Assembly: GCA_050115015.1 (NCBI GenBank)
Contig: JASFRI010000107.1
Location: 1 to 11,343 of the forward strand
Direction of reading: 5' to 3'
DNA from: JASFRI01 sp050115015
Lineage (GTDB): Bacteria; Acidobacteriota; Polarisedimenticolia; CBDVAL01
DNA: 11,343 nucleotides
Shown here: one piece after another, positions 1-6,747 of the stretch
Numbering within the stretch: position 1 is the first letter of the stretch
Layout: each line of letters begins with the position of its first letter
Translations under genes and position numbers: made by a program
Notes under the pieces: generated by a model
What the model was told of the DNA's origin: nothing
Seen by the model: the letters and a program-made list of their open reading frames with translations, nothing else
The model's database searches: none

Positions 1-198
1 CTCGCCCGCCCGGCCTCCGCCGGCATGCCCGCCTCGGACCTGCGCCGGGCGGCGCCGGCGCAGCGCCTTCCCGCCAGGTCCGGGCCCGGCGGCCGCCCGA
101 TCCTCCCGGAGCGCTGGCCGGAGCACGCGGCCTGGCTGGCCGTGCTGGGGCTGCTGGCGCTGGAGCGCGCCCTGGCGGCGCGGAGCGCGACGGCATGA
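1..198 (+). CDS. C-terminal fragment of a probable Bat/VWA-type membrane protein
   Basis: The frame is open from base 1 to the TGA at 196-198 and encodes the last 65 residues of a protein that starts outside the window. The first ~40 residues are Arg/Pro/Ala-rich. They are followed by one hydrophobic segment (around WLAVLGLLALERAL) and a short Arg-containing tail, so the chain ends in a C-terminal membrane anchor. This tail, directly upstream of a DUF4175-like gene, is typical of the BatA-like (aerotolerance/VWA) proteins in MoxR-DUF58-VWA-DUF4175 operons. The stop overlaps the next start in an ATGA arrangement, so the two genes are probably translationally coupled. Only the C-terminus is visible and no VWA MIDAS motif can be checked, so the family call rests mainly on context. 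Confidence 0.5.
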   Translation, partial: LARPASAGMPASDLRRAAPAQRLPARSGPGGRPILPERWPEHAAWLAVLGLLALERALAARSATA

Positions 199-2339
199 TC
201 CCCGCCCTGCTGCAGCGGCTCCGCGCGCGCTGGATCCGGACCGTTCGGCTCGCCGGCGGCCTGGCGGGGCTGGCGGCCGCGCTGCCCGCACTCGGGCTGG
301 CGGCGGCGCTGCCGCGCCCCTGGGGCGTCGGGGGCTGGTCCCTGACGGCGCTCGGGGTCGGCGCCGGCCTCGCCCTCGCCCTGCCCGCCTGGCGGCGCGC
401 GGGCCTGGCGGGTCCGGAGGCGATCGCCCGGCACCTGGACCGCACCGTGCCGGAGCTCGAGGAAAGCGCCGGCCTGCTGATCGTCCGCGAGGACCGTCTC
501 ACACCCCTGCAACGACTGCAGCGCCGCCGCATCCTCGACCGGCTCCCGGCGGTGGAGGGCCGGGCGCGCGTCTCCCGCGCTCCCCTGCGGCGCGCCGCGG
601 GATGGCTCGCGGGCGGCGCGGCCCTCGCGGCCCTGCTGGCGGTGGCGGTGCCGGCGCTCCCGCGGCCCGCGGCGGGGAGCGCTGAGAACCCCGCCGTTCC
701 CCCGGCTCCCCCCGCCCTGGCCTCCGCCAGGATCACGGTGACCCCGCCGGCGTACACGGGCCTGCCGGCGGAGCAGGTCGAGGGTCTCGACGTCGCGGCG
801 CGGGTGGGCTCGACGCTGACCTGGAGCCTCCGTGCCGACGGCGACGTCGGGGGGGCCGCCCTCGTGCTGGAAGGGGAGCCGCACCCGCTGGAGCGCGACG
901 GGGACCGCTTCCGCACGGAGCTCGAGCTGGACGGCACGCAGCTCTACTACGTGAGCCTGCTCCGCGGCGGCCGCGAGGTCGCGCGCTCGGGGTTCGCCCG
1001 CCTCCGGGCGGTCCCGGACCTGCCGCCGGAATTGCGCCTCCTGGATCCGGAGTCCTCCCGGGAGATCCCCGTCGCGGCCCTCGGCGATCTCGACCTGCGC
1101 GTGGAGGCCCGGGACGACCTCGGGCTGACGGGGGCCGAGATCGTGGCGACCCTGGCGCAGGGGAGCGGCGAGCAGGTGCGCTTCCGCGAGCGCCGCATCC
1201 CGTTCCCGGACGCTCCGACGGGAACGCGGTCTCTCCTGGGCCGGACCCTGGACCTCAGGGCCCTGGGACTGGGGCCGGGGAGCGAGCTCTACCTGCACGT
1301 GGAGGGGACCGACAACCGCCGTCCGGAACCGAACCGGTCCCGGACCGCCACCGTGCGACTCCGCGTCCCGGGCGGGCCGGACCGCAGCATCGACCTGGGG
1401 CGGGGGCTGCCCATCCTCGACCCGCCCGAGTTCCTGCGCAGCCAGCGCCAGATCATCCTGGACACCGAGACCCTCCTCGAACAGCGCGGCGCGCTCCTGC
1501 GGGACGCGTTCGAGTACCGCTCGCAGCTCATCGGCGATGACCAGAGCGCGCTGCGCATGCGCTACGGCGCGATCCTGGGCGAGGAGACCGAGGACGGATC
1601 GCCGCTGGAGCAGGAGGATCACGAGGACGAGACGGAGGAGGTGCTCGCCGGCGACTCCCCGGACGTGTCGGCGACGGTGGAGGCATTGCCGCAGGAACTG
1701 ATGCACATCCACGACTCGGAGGAGAGCGCCACGTTCTTCCCCGACCCGGTGCGCAGGACGTTCCGGGAGATGCTGGGCCGGATGTGGAGCGCCGAGAGGC
1801 TGCTGCGCACGAACCGTCCCGACGAGGCGCTGACGCACGAGTACGAGGCCCTGCGCCTGCTGAAGTCGGTCCAGGAGGCCTCGCGCGTCTACACGCAGAA
1901 GGTCGGGTTCGAGCCGCCGCCCCTGGATCCCGAGGGCGACCGGCTGACGGGCGACCTCGCGGAGATCCCCGACCGGTCCGAGGCCCGTCCCGGCCCGGAG
2001 GCCGCACCGGACGAGGCCGCGCTGCGGCACGCCCTGGCGGCGCTGGCCAGGGCGCGGGAGGGGGACGCGCCCGCGGACCTCCCCGGGGCCGTGGCGACAA
2101 TCCGAGGGCCGCTGGAGGCGCGGGCCCGGACGGACCCCGGCATCGACCTGGAGGCCCTCGACGTGGCGGCGGATCTCGCGGCGGGGCCGCCCGCCACGGT
2201 GGATCCCCGGCGGGCGGCGATCCTGGAGGCGGCGCTCTGGAGCCTGCTCCCGCCGCCCGAGACGGCCCCGGAGGTGGCCGCCCCGGCGGGGGGATCCCTC
2301 GAGCGCGCCTACCTGAAGGCGCTGGAGGCGGCGCCTTGA
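195..2339 (+). CDS. DUF4175-like membrane protein of a MoxR/Bat-type operon
   Basis: A 714-residue protein starting at an ATG that overlaps the upstream TGA by 4 bases. Three hydrophobic helices are visible: roughly residues 17-39, 47-65 and 134-156. Between helices 2 and 3 lies a cytosolic-type stretch with ARHLDRTVPELEES (78-91), a pattern typical of DUF4175 proteins, where a conserved Leu-Asp-Arg precedes a Ser. After helix 3 comes a beta-rich, probably periplasmic region beginning with a Pro-Pro-x-Tyr-Thr-Gly motif, consistent with Ig-like folds. The C-terminal third is charged and probably helical, with a strongly acidic patch (encoded around 1580-1670) and an Ala/Pro-rich tail. No cysteine is seen. 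Such proteins are found beside MoxR ATPase, DUF58 and VWA genes and are thought to act in envelope or secretion-related assembly; the molecular role is unknown. The family call is by pattern recognition without a profile search. Confidence 0.7.
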   Translation: MIPALLQRLRARWIRTVRLAGGLAGLAAALPALGLAAALPRPWGVGGWSLTALGVGAGLALALPAWRRAGLAGPEAIARHLDRTVPELEESAGLLIVREDRLTPLQRLQRRRILDRLPAVEGRARVSRAPLRRAAGWLAGGAALAALLAVAVPALPRPAAGSAENPAVPPAPPALASARITVTPPAYTGLPAEQVEGLDVAARVGSTLTWSLRADGDVGGAALVLEGEPHPLERDGDRFRTELELDGTQLYYVSLLRGGREVARSGFARLRAVPDLPPELRLLDPESSREIPVAALGDLDLRVEARDDLGLTGAEIVATLAQGSGEQVRFRERRIPFPDAPTGTRSLLGRTLDLRALGLGPGSELYLHVEGTDNRRPEPNRSRTATVRLRVPGGPDRSIDLGRGLPILDPPEFLRSQRQIILDTETLLEQRGALLRDAFEYRSQLIGDDQSALRMRYGAILGEETEDGSPLEQEDHEDETEEVLAGDSPDVSATVEALPQELMHIHDSEESATFFPDPVRRTFREMLGRMWSAERLLRTNRPDEALTHEYEALRLLKSVQEASRVYTQKVGFEPPPLDPEGDRLTGDLAEIPDRSEARPGPEAAPDEAALRHALAALARAREGDAPADLPGAVATIRGPLEARARTDPGIDLEALDVAADLAAGPPATVDPRRAAILEAALWSLLPPPETAPEVAAPAGGSLERAYLKALEAAP

Positions 2340-4099
2340 ACGGCGGCCCGTTGGGCGTGCCCTTCCTCTGGGCCGCGGCCTACGCCGTCGCCGGCGCCGC
2401 GGTCCTCCTGCTCGTCCTCCGGACCCGGCGGACGGCGCCGGAGGGCTGGCTGGCGGCCCTGGCGACGATCGCCGCGGTGCTGCTGGCGGTCCGCCCGGGA
2501 TGGGAGCGCGTGCTGCCGCCGGATCCCGTCGTCCTGCTCACCGAGGGAGCCGCCCCCTCGCTCCCGGACGGGCTGCGGGGGGACCGGTTCCGGCTGCCCG
2601 GGGTCGCGGCGGAGGCACCGTCGGCCGAGCCGATCCCGGATGCCGCCTGGCTGCGCCGGCACCGCCCCGGCGCGCCGGAGCTGGAAGTGGCCGGACACGG
2701 CCTGCCCCCCTGGGAATGGGATCCCGCCGGGCCACCGGTCCGCTGGGCGCAGCGGCCCGACCTGTCGGCCGGGATCCGGGAGGTGACCTGGCCCCGCCGC
2801 ATCCCCCTCGGCGGCCTCCTCCGGGTCCGGGGCCGTCTGGCCCGGCGGTCCGACGACGAGCGGACCGTCCTCCTGCGGGGACCGGCGGGCGTGGTGAGCT
2901 CGGCGCGGATCGCCCCGGGAGCGGAGCCCGCGTTCACGCTGGACACGGTTCCCCGGGGGACCGGCCGCCTCGTCTACCGCGTCGGGACCGGGGGCGCCAC
3001 CGAGGCGATCGACGTGGAGGTGGTCCCCCCCCGCGGGATCTCGGTCCTCTGGCTCGAGTCCGCGCCGTCCTTCGAGACGCGGGCCTTCCGGGACTGGCTG
3101 CGCGCCGGCCCCGGTGCCCTGGCGGTCCGCACCGCGATCAGCCGGGACCGCCATCGCCGCGAGTATCAGGGCATCCCGGAGGTCGACCTGGCGCGGATCA
3201 CCCCCGGGCTGCTCGCCCGGTTCGACCTGGTGGTGCTGGACGCCGGCGCCTGGGCGGACCTCTCCGCCTCGGAGCGGGACGCCCTCCGCGCCGCCGCGGA
3301 GGACCGCGGGCTGGGCCTGCTGCTGCGGCCGGACGGCGAGATCCCAGCGGCCCCGCCGTGGGCCGGCTTCCGGGCCGCGCCCGTGGGGGACCTGGAGCGC
3401 CGCACGGCGAGGGTGCGCTGGCCCGGGAGCGACGCGGGCGTCCCGCTGGACCTGGCCGCCCGCGAGATCCTCCTGCCGCGGGACGGGGTGCCCCTGGCCG
3501 TGGACGGTGCCGGCCGGGTCCTGGCCGCGTCCCGGCCCGACGGGCGGGGGCGTGCCGGCATCTCGCTCCTGGAGGGGACCTTCCGCTGGGCCCTGGAGGG
3601 CCATCCCGAGCGCCACCAGCGGCTCTGGGCCTTCCTGGTGGGGTCCCTGGCGCGCCCCGACCCGTCGCCCCGCTGGCTCGCGCCGGCCGGGCCGGTCCTG
3701 GTGGACGCGCCGCTGGCGGTCGAGCTGCGCGCCCCCGCCGTGCCCGTGCCGGCGGCGACGGTGGTGGACCCGGCAGAGGCGATCCTCCCGCTGGCGCTGC
3801 GCCAGGACCCCTTCGAGCCGGGCCGCTGGACCGCGAGGTTCTGGCCGGACGCGCCGGGATGGTATCGTCTGCAGGTCGCCGGCGGCGCCGCGGTTTCCTT
3901 CCGGGCCCAGGACCGGGAAAGCTGGCGGACCTGGCAGGAATGGCTGCGGCAGGCGGCGACCACGCGGCAGGTGGCGACCGCCGGGCTGCAACCGGCTCCG
4001 TCGGTGACGGCCCGTGGGTGGCGGCGGTTGCCGCCGGGGCCGCTGGTGGCCCTGCTGTTGGGCTGTCTCTACATCCTCTGGTTCCGGGAGCGCTGGTGA
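2336..4099 (+). CDS. Membrane protein with degenerate glutamine-amidotransferase-like domain
   Basis: A 587-residue protein. I chose the TTG at 2336 because GGAGG at 2324-2328 lies 7 bases upstream and the TTGA overlap with the preceding stop matches the other junctions. TTG 2351 and GTG 2357 are alternatives. Two N-terminal helices (about residues 7-28 and 37-53) precede a large soluble region, and a single helix near 567-583 (PLVALLLGCLYILWF) ends the chain. Around residues 236-340 a Rossmann-like pattern (ISVLWLES ... FDLVVLDAGAW ... GLGLLLRPDG) resembles class I glutamine-amidotransferase-like domains of membrane proteins in Bat-type operons. The only cysteine in the protein lies in the last helix, so the amidotransferase nucleophile is absent and the domain is presumably structural or binding. 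It probably works with the DUF4175-like and VWA proteins in the inner membrane. Exact function is unknown. Confidence 0.7.
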   Translation: MNGGPLGVPFLWAAAYAVAGAAVLLLVLRTRRTAPEGWLAALATIAAVLLAVRPGWERVLPPDPVVLLTEGAAPSLPDGLRGDRFRLPGVAAEAPSAEPIPDAAWLRRHRPGAPELEVAGHGLPPWEWDPAGPPVRWAQRPDLSAGIREVTWPRRIPLGGLLRVRGRLARRSDDERTVLLRGPAGVVSSARIAPGAEPAFTLDTVPRGTGRLVYRVGTGGATEAIDVEVVPPRGISVLWLESAPSFETRAFRDWLRAGPGALAVRTAISRDRHRREYQGIPEVDLARITPGLLARFDLVVLDAGAWADLSASERDALRAAAEDRGLGLLLRPDGEIPAAPPWAGFRAAPVGDLERRTARVRWPGSDAGVPLDLAAREILLPRDGVPLAVDGAGRVLAASRPDGRGRAGISLLEGTFRWALEGHPERHQRLWAFLVGSLARPDPSPRWLAPAGPVLVDAPLAVELRAPAVPVPAATVVDPAEAILPLALRQDPFEPGRWTARFWPDAPGWYRLQVAGGAAVSFRAQDRESWRTWQEWLRQAATTRQVATAGLQPAPSVTARGWRRLPPGPLVALLLGCLYILWFRERW

Positions 4100-4566
4100 T
4101 GGAGCGGACCTCGCCGACGATCTTCGTGGACGCCGACGGCTGCCCGGTCAAGGAGGAGGTCTACCGGGTCGCCCGGCGCCACCACCTCAAGGTGTTCGTC
4201 GTTTCGAACTCCCGGATGCGGGGTCCCGGCCTCGACGAGGTGGAGCCGGTGGTCGTGGAGGGGGGGTTCGACGCCGCCGACGACTGGATCGTCGAGCGGA
4301 CGGAGGAGGACGACATCGTGGTGTCCGCGGACATCCCGCTGGCCTCCCGCTGCATCGACAAGGGTTGCCGGGTCCTCGACCCCCGCGGGCGGGTCTACTC
4401 CGAGGAGTCGATCGGGGAGGCGGTGGCGACCCGGGATCTGATGGCGCAGCTCCGGGAGATGGGGAACATCCTCGGAGGCCCGCGCCCTTTCGAGAAGAAG
4501 GACCGCTCCCGGTTCCTCCAGAGCCTCGAGGAGGTGATCCGGGGGATCCTGCGACGGAAGGACTGA
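4099..4566 (+). CDS. yaiI: UPF0178 (DUF188, YaiI/YqxD) family protein
   Basis: A 155-residue protein, close to the usual ~150 for this family. The N-terminal IFVDADGCPVKEE (8-20) carries the acidic D11/D13 pair and Cys15-Pro16 of the family signature. FDAADDWIV (57-65), DDIVVSADIPLA (71-82) and the C-terminal GGPRPFEKKDRSRF (126-139) are further hallmarks. The family is linked to the PIN-like nuclease fold, with the acidic residues as candidate metal ligands, but its substrate is not established. The ATG at 4099 overlaps the previous stop by one base, and GGGAG at 4086-4090 gives a suitable ribosome binding site. The in-frame GTG at 4096 is an alternative start one codon upstream. It reads as the last gene of the membrane operon, an unexpected partner for this cytosolic family. 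Confidence 0.93.
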   Translation: MERTSPTIFVDADGCPVKEEVYRVARRHHLKVFVVSNSRMRGPGLDEVEPVVVEGGFDAADDWIVERTEEDDIVVSADIPLASRCIDKGCRVLDPRGRVYSEESIGEAVATRDLMAQLREMGNILGGPRPFEKKDRSRFLQSLEEVIRGILRRKD

Positions 4567-4596
4567 AACGCGACGACGGGCCCGCGTCCGGGGGAA

Positions 4597-4612
4597 CCTC
4601 CCGGGCGGGAGG
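4597..4612 (+). other. GC-rich hairpin between the UPF0178 gene and the peptidase gene
   Basis: A perfect 6-bp stem (CCTCCC at 4597-4602 with GGGAGG at 4607-4612) closes a GGGC tetraloop. A GGGCCCGCG direct repeat (4578-4586 and 4611-4619) contains a self-complementary GGGCCC that could form a competing outer stem. No U-run follows, and the structure ends only 9 bases before the GGAGG of the next gene. It could be a weak terminator for the upstream operon or a leader structure affecting translation of the peptidase. The sequence does not decide between them. Confidence 0.35.
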
Positions 4613-4633
4613 GCCCGCGCTGGAGGAATCGGA

Positions 4634-6586
4634 ATGCTGCCGAAGACACGTCGGACCCTGGCGGCCGCGGCCGCCGCACTGGCGCTGGCCCTGGCCGGGT
4701 GCTCGAGTCCGGAGGAGACCGCGGTGGAGGTGACCGTCGAGCACACCCCCATCCCGGAGGAGCCCTCCCGGGAGGTGCCGCAGTACACCATCGACGACTT
4801 CATGGGGACCACCGATTTCCGGGGTGCCTCCTTCTCGCCGGATCGCTCCCACGTCCTGGTGAGCAGCGACCAGACCGGCGTCTACAACGCCTACGCGCTG
4901 CCGGTGGCCGGCGGCGACCCCGTCCCGCTGACGACGTCGACGGGCGACTCCATCTTCGCGATCGCCTACTTTCCCGCCGACGAGCGCATCCTCTACCAGA
5001 GCGACCAGGGGGGGAACGAGCTGACGCATCTCTACGTCCGCGAGACCTCGGGGCACGTCCGGGACCTGACCCCCGGGGAGAAGCTCAAGGCCGCCTTCCT
5101 CGGCTGGGCGCGGGACGACACCTCGTTCTTCGTCGGCACCAACGAGCGGGACGAGCGCTACTTCGACATCTACGAGTACGCGGTCAAGGGCTACGGCCGC
5201 GAGCGCATCTACGAGGACGACACCGGCTACGACTTCGCCGACATCTCGCCGGATCGCCGCTACCTCGCCTTCAGCAAGAGCCGGACCACCCAGGACTCGG
5301 ACATCTACGTCCTGGACCGGGAGTCCGGCGAGATGAAGCACATCACGCCCCACGAGGGGAACGTCGCGAACCGGCCCGATGCCTTCAGCGCCGACGGGAA
5401 GAGCCTCTACTACCGGACGGACGAGGGGACGGAGTTCGCCCACCTGGTGCGCCACGACCTGGCGTCCGGTACCACCGAGACGCTCGTGCAGCCGGACTGG
5501 GACGTCCTCTACGCCCGACCGTCGCGCACCGGCAAGTACCTGGTCGTGGGGATCAACGACGATGCCCGGACCGAGGTCCGGGTCTACGACACGGCCACCA
5601 TGGAGGTCGTCCCGCTGCCGGACCTCCCCGAGGGGGACATCACGAGCGTCACGTTCTCCCGGGACGAGGGGATGCTGGCGTTCTACGTCAGCAGCAGCCG
5701 CCACCCCCGGGACCTCTACGTCCAGGAGCTGGGCGGCGCCGGACCGCGGGCGCTGACCCGTTCCCTGGCGAACTCCATCGACGCCGACGACCTGGTCGAC
5801 GGGCACGTCGTCCGCTTCGCGTCGTACGACGGGGTGGAGGTCCCCGGCATCTTCTACAGGCCGCACCAGGTGTCGAAGGACGACCCGGCGCCGGCGCTGG
5901 TCTGGGTTCACGGCGGGCCCGGCGGCCAGTCGCGGATCGGCTACAGCGCCCTGCTGCAGTACCTGGTCAACCACGGCTACGTGGTCTACGCCATCAACAA
6001 CCGGGGCAGCAGCGGCTACGGCAAGACCTTCTACGGCATGGACGACCAGCAGCACGGCGAGGCGGACCTGCGGGACTGCATCGCCAGCAAGGCGATGCTG
6101 ATCGACACGGGGTACGTCGACGCCGGGCGGATCGGGATCATCGGAGGCAGCTACGGCGGCTACATGGTCCTCGCCGCCCTGACGCTGGCGCCGGAGGAGT
6201 TCGCCGTCGGGGTGGACCTCTTCGGGATCTCGAACTGGGTCCGCACCCTGGAGAGCATCCCGCCCTGGTGGGAGTCGTTCCGGGAGGCGCTCTACCAGGA
6301 GATGGGGGATCCCGCCGCCGACGGCGAGCGGCTCCGGAGGATCTCGCCGCTGTTCAACGCCAAGAACATCGTCCGGCCGCTCATGGTGCTGCAGGGGGCG
6401 AACGACCCCCGGGTCCTCCAGGTGGAGTCCGACGACATCGTCCAGGCGGCGAAGGGGAACGGTGTCATCGTCGAGTACATCGTCTTCGACGACGAGGGGC
6501 ACGGCTTCCGGAAGAAGGAGAACCAGCTCGTGGGCTACCGCGGCATCCTGGGCTTCCTGGACCGCAACCTGAAGGGGGTGTCCTGA
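4634..6586 (+). CDS. S9 family (prolyl oligopeptidase-type) serine peptidase, lipoprotein
   Basis: A 650-residue peptidase predicted to cleave oligopeptides, probably after proline or at blocked N-termini. The start ATG has GGAGGA at 4622-4627, with 7 bases between GGAGG and ATG. A basic N-terminus (KTRR), an Ala/Leu core and the lipobox LAGC place the lipidated Cys at residue 23, so it is exported and membrane-anchored. Residues ~60-390 show repeated beta-propeller blades (FSPDRSHV, ISPDRRYLAFS, FSADGKSLYY, FSRDEGMLAFY). The alpha/beta-hydrolase domain has HGGPGG at 426-431 (oxyanion region), nucleophile Ser506 in GGSYGGYM, Asp591 in GANDPR, and His623 in DEGHGF. The triad order and spacing (85 and 32 residues) fit the DPP-IV/acylaminoacyl-peptidase branch of S9. 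Length and domains are complete. The exact specificity cannot be read from sequence. It sits alone between two hairpins, so it is probably monocistronic or loosely linked to the upstream operon. Confidence 0.93.
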   Translation: MLPKTRRTLAAAAAALALALAGCSSPEETAVEVTVEHTPIPEEPSREVPQYTIDDFMGTTDFRGASFSPDRSHVLVSSDQTGVYNAYALPVAGGDPVPLTTSTGDSIFAIAYFPADERILYQSDQGGNELTHLYVRETSGHVRDLTPGEKLKAAFLGWARDDTSFFVGTNERDERYFDIYEYAVKGYGRERIYEDDTGYDFADISPDRRYLAFSKSRTTQDSDIYVLDRESGEMKHITPHEGNVANRPDAFSADGKSLYYRTDEGTEFAHLVRHDLASGTTETLVQPDWDVLYARPSRTGKYLVVGINDDARTEVRVYDTATMEVVPLPDLPEGDITSVTFSRDEGMLAFYVSSSRHPRDLYVQELGGAGPRALTRSLANSIDADDLVDGHVVRFASYDGVEVPGIFYRPHQVSKDDPAPALVWVHGGPGGQSRIGYSALLQYLVNHGYVVYAINNRGSSGYGKTFYGMDDQQHGEADLRDCIASKAMLIDTGYVDAGRIGIIGGSYGGYMVLAALTLAPEEFAVGVDLFGISNWVRTLESIPPWWESFREALYQEMGDPAADGERLRRISPLFNAKNIVRPLMVLQGANDPRVLQVESDDIVQAAKGNGVIVEYIVFDDEGHGFRKKENQLVGYRGILGFLDRNLKGVS

Positions 6587-6594
6587 CCTCCCGA

Positions 6595-6624
6595 CCCGGG
6601 TTCCAGAGGCAGAGGATTCCCGGG
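6595..6624 (+). terminator. Possible terminator hairpin after the S9 peptidase
   Basis: CCCGGG at 6595-6600 can pair with CCCGGG at 6619-6624. An inner TCC/GGA stem (6602-6604 with 6614-6616) shortens the loop to 9 bases. The structure starts 8 bases after the peptidase stop. There is no clear U-tract, so intrinsic termination is uncertain. Confidence 0.3.
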
Positions 6625-6736
6625 ATGCTCCACCGAGGGTGACGACTCTGGCGGGGCTCTAGTTGACGGTGGGTGGTCTTCTGGTTACCCTTCGCTCGCG
6701 GCATTTCAATCCCAAAAGAGATGGTTTGATATCGAA

Positions 6737-6744
6737 GGGGGGGG
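6737..6744 (+). promoter_or_regulatory. G8 tract acting as ribosome binding site for the Cys-rich gene
   Basis: A run of eight G residues preceded by AA lies 3 bases before the GTG at 6748 and is the only purine-rich Shine-Dalgarno candidate there. The ~30 bases upstream (6703-6736) are clearly AT-richer than the surroundings, as expected of a promoter or leader. A TTGACG at 6663-6668 with TACCCT 17 bases further on is a weak sigma70-like candidate. Slippage in the G-run would change the spacing to the start codon. Confidence 0.35.
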
Positions 6745-6747
6745 CTC

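Noticed and set aside
2309..3991. 560-codon minus-strand frame opposite the second membrane gene
   Set aside because: Composition is Gly/Arg/Pro/Gln filler with no domain, and the plus-strand frame has helices, a ribosome binding site and operon overlaps.
4187..6502. 771-codon open frame on the minus strand opposite the S9 peptidase
   Set aside because: It lies antisense to a clearly coding gene with a full catalytic triad and signal peptide. Its product is Val/Asp/Arg-biased low-complexity sequence, the expected mirror of a GC3-rich gene.
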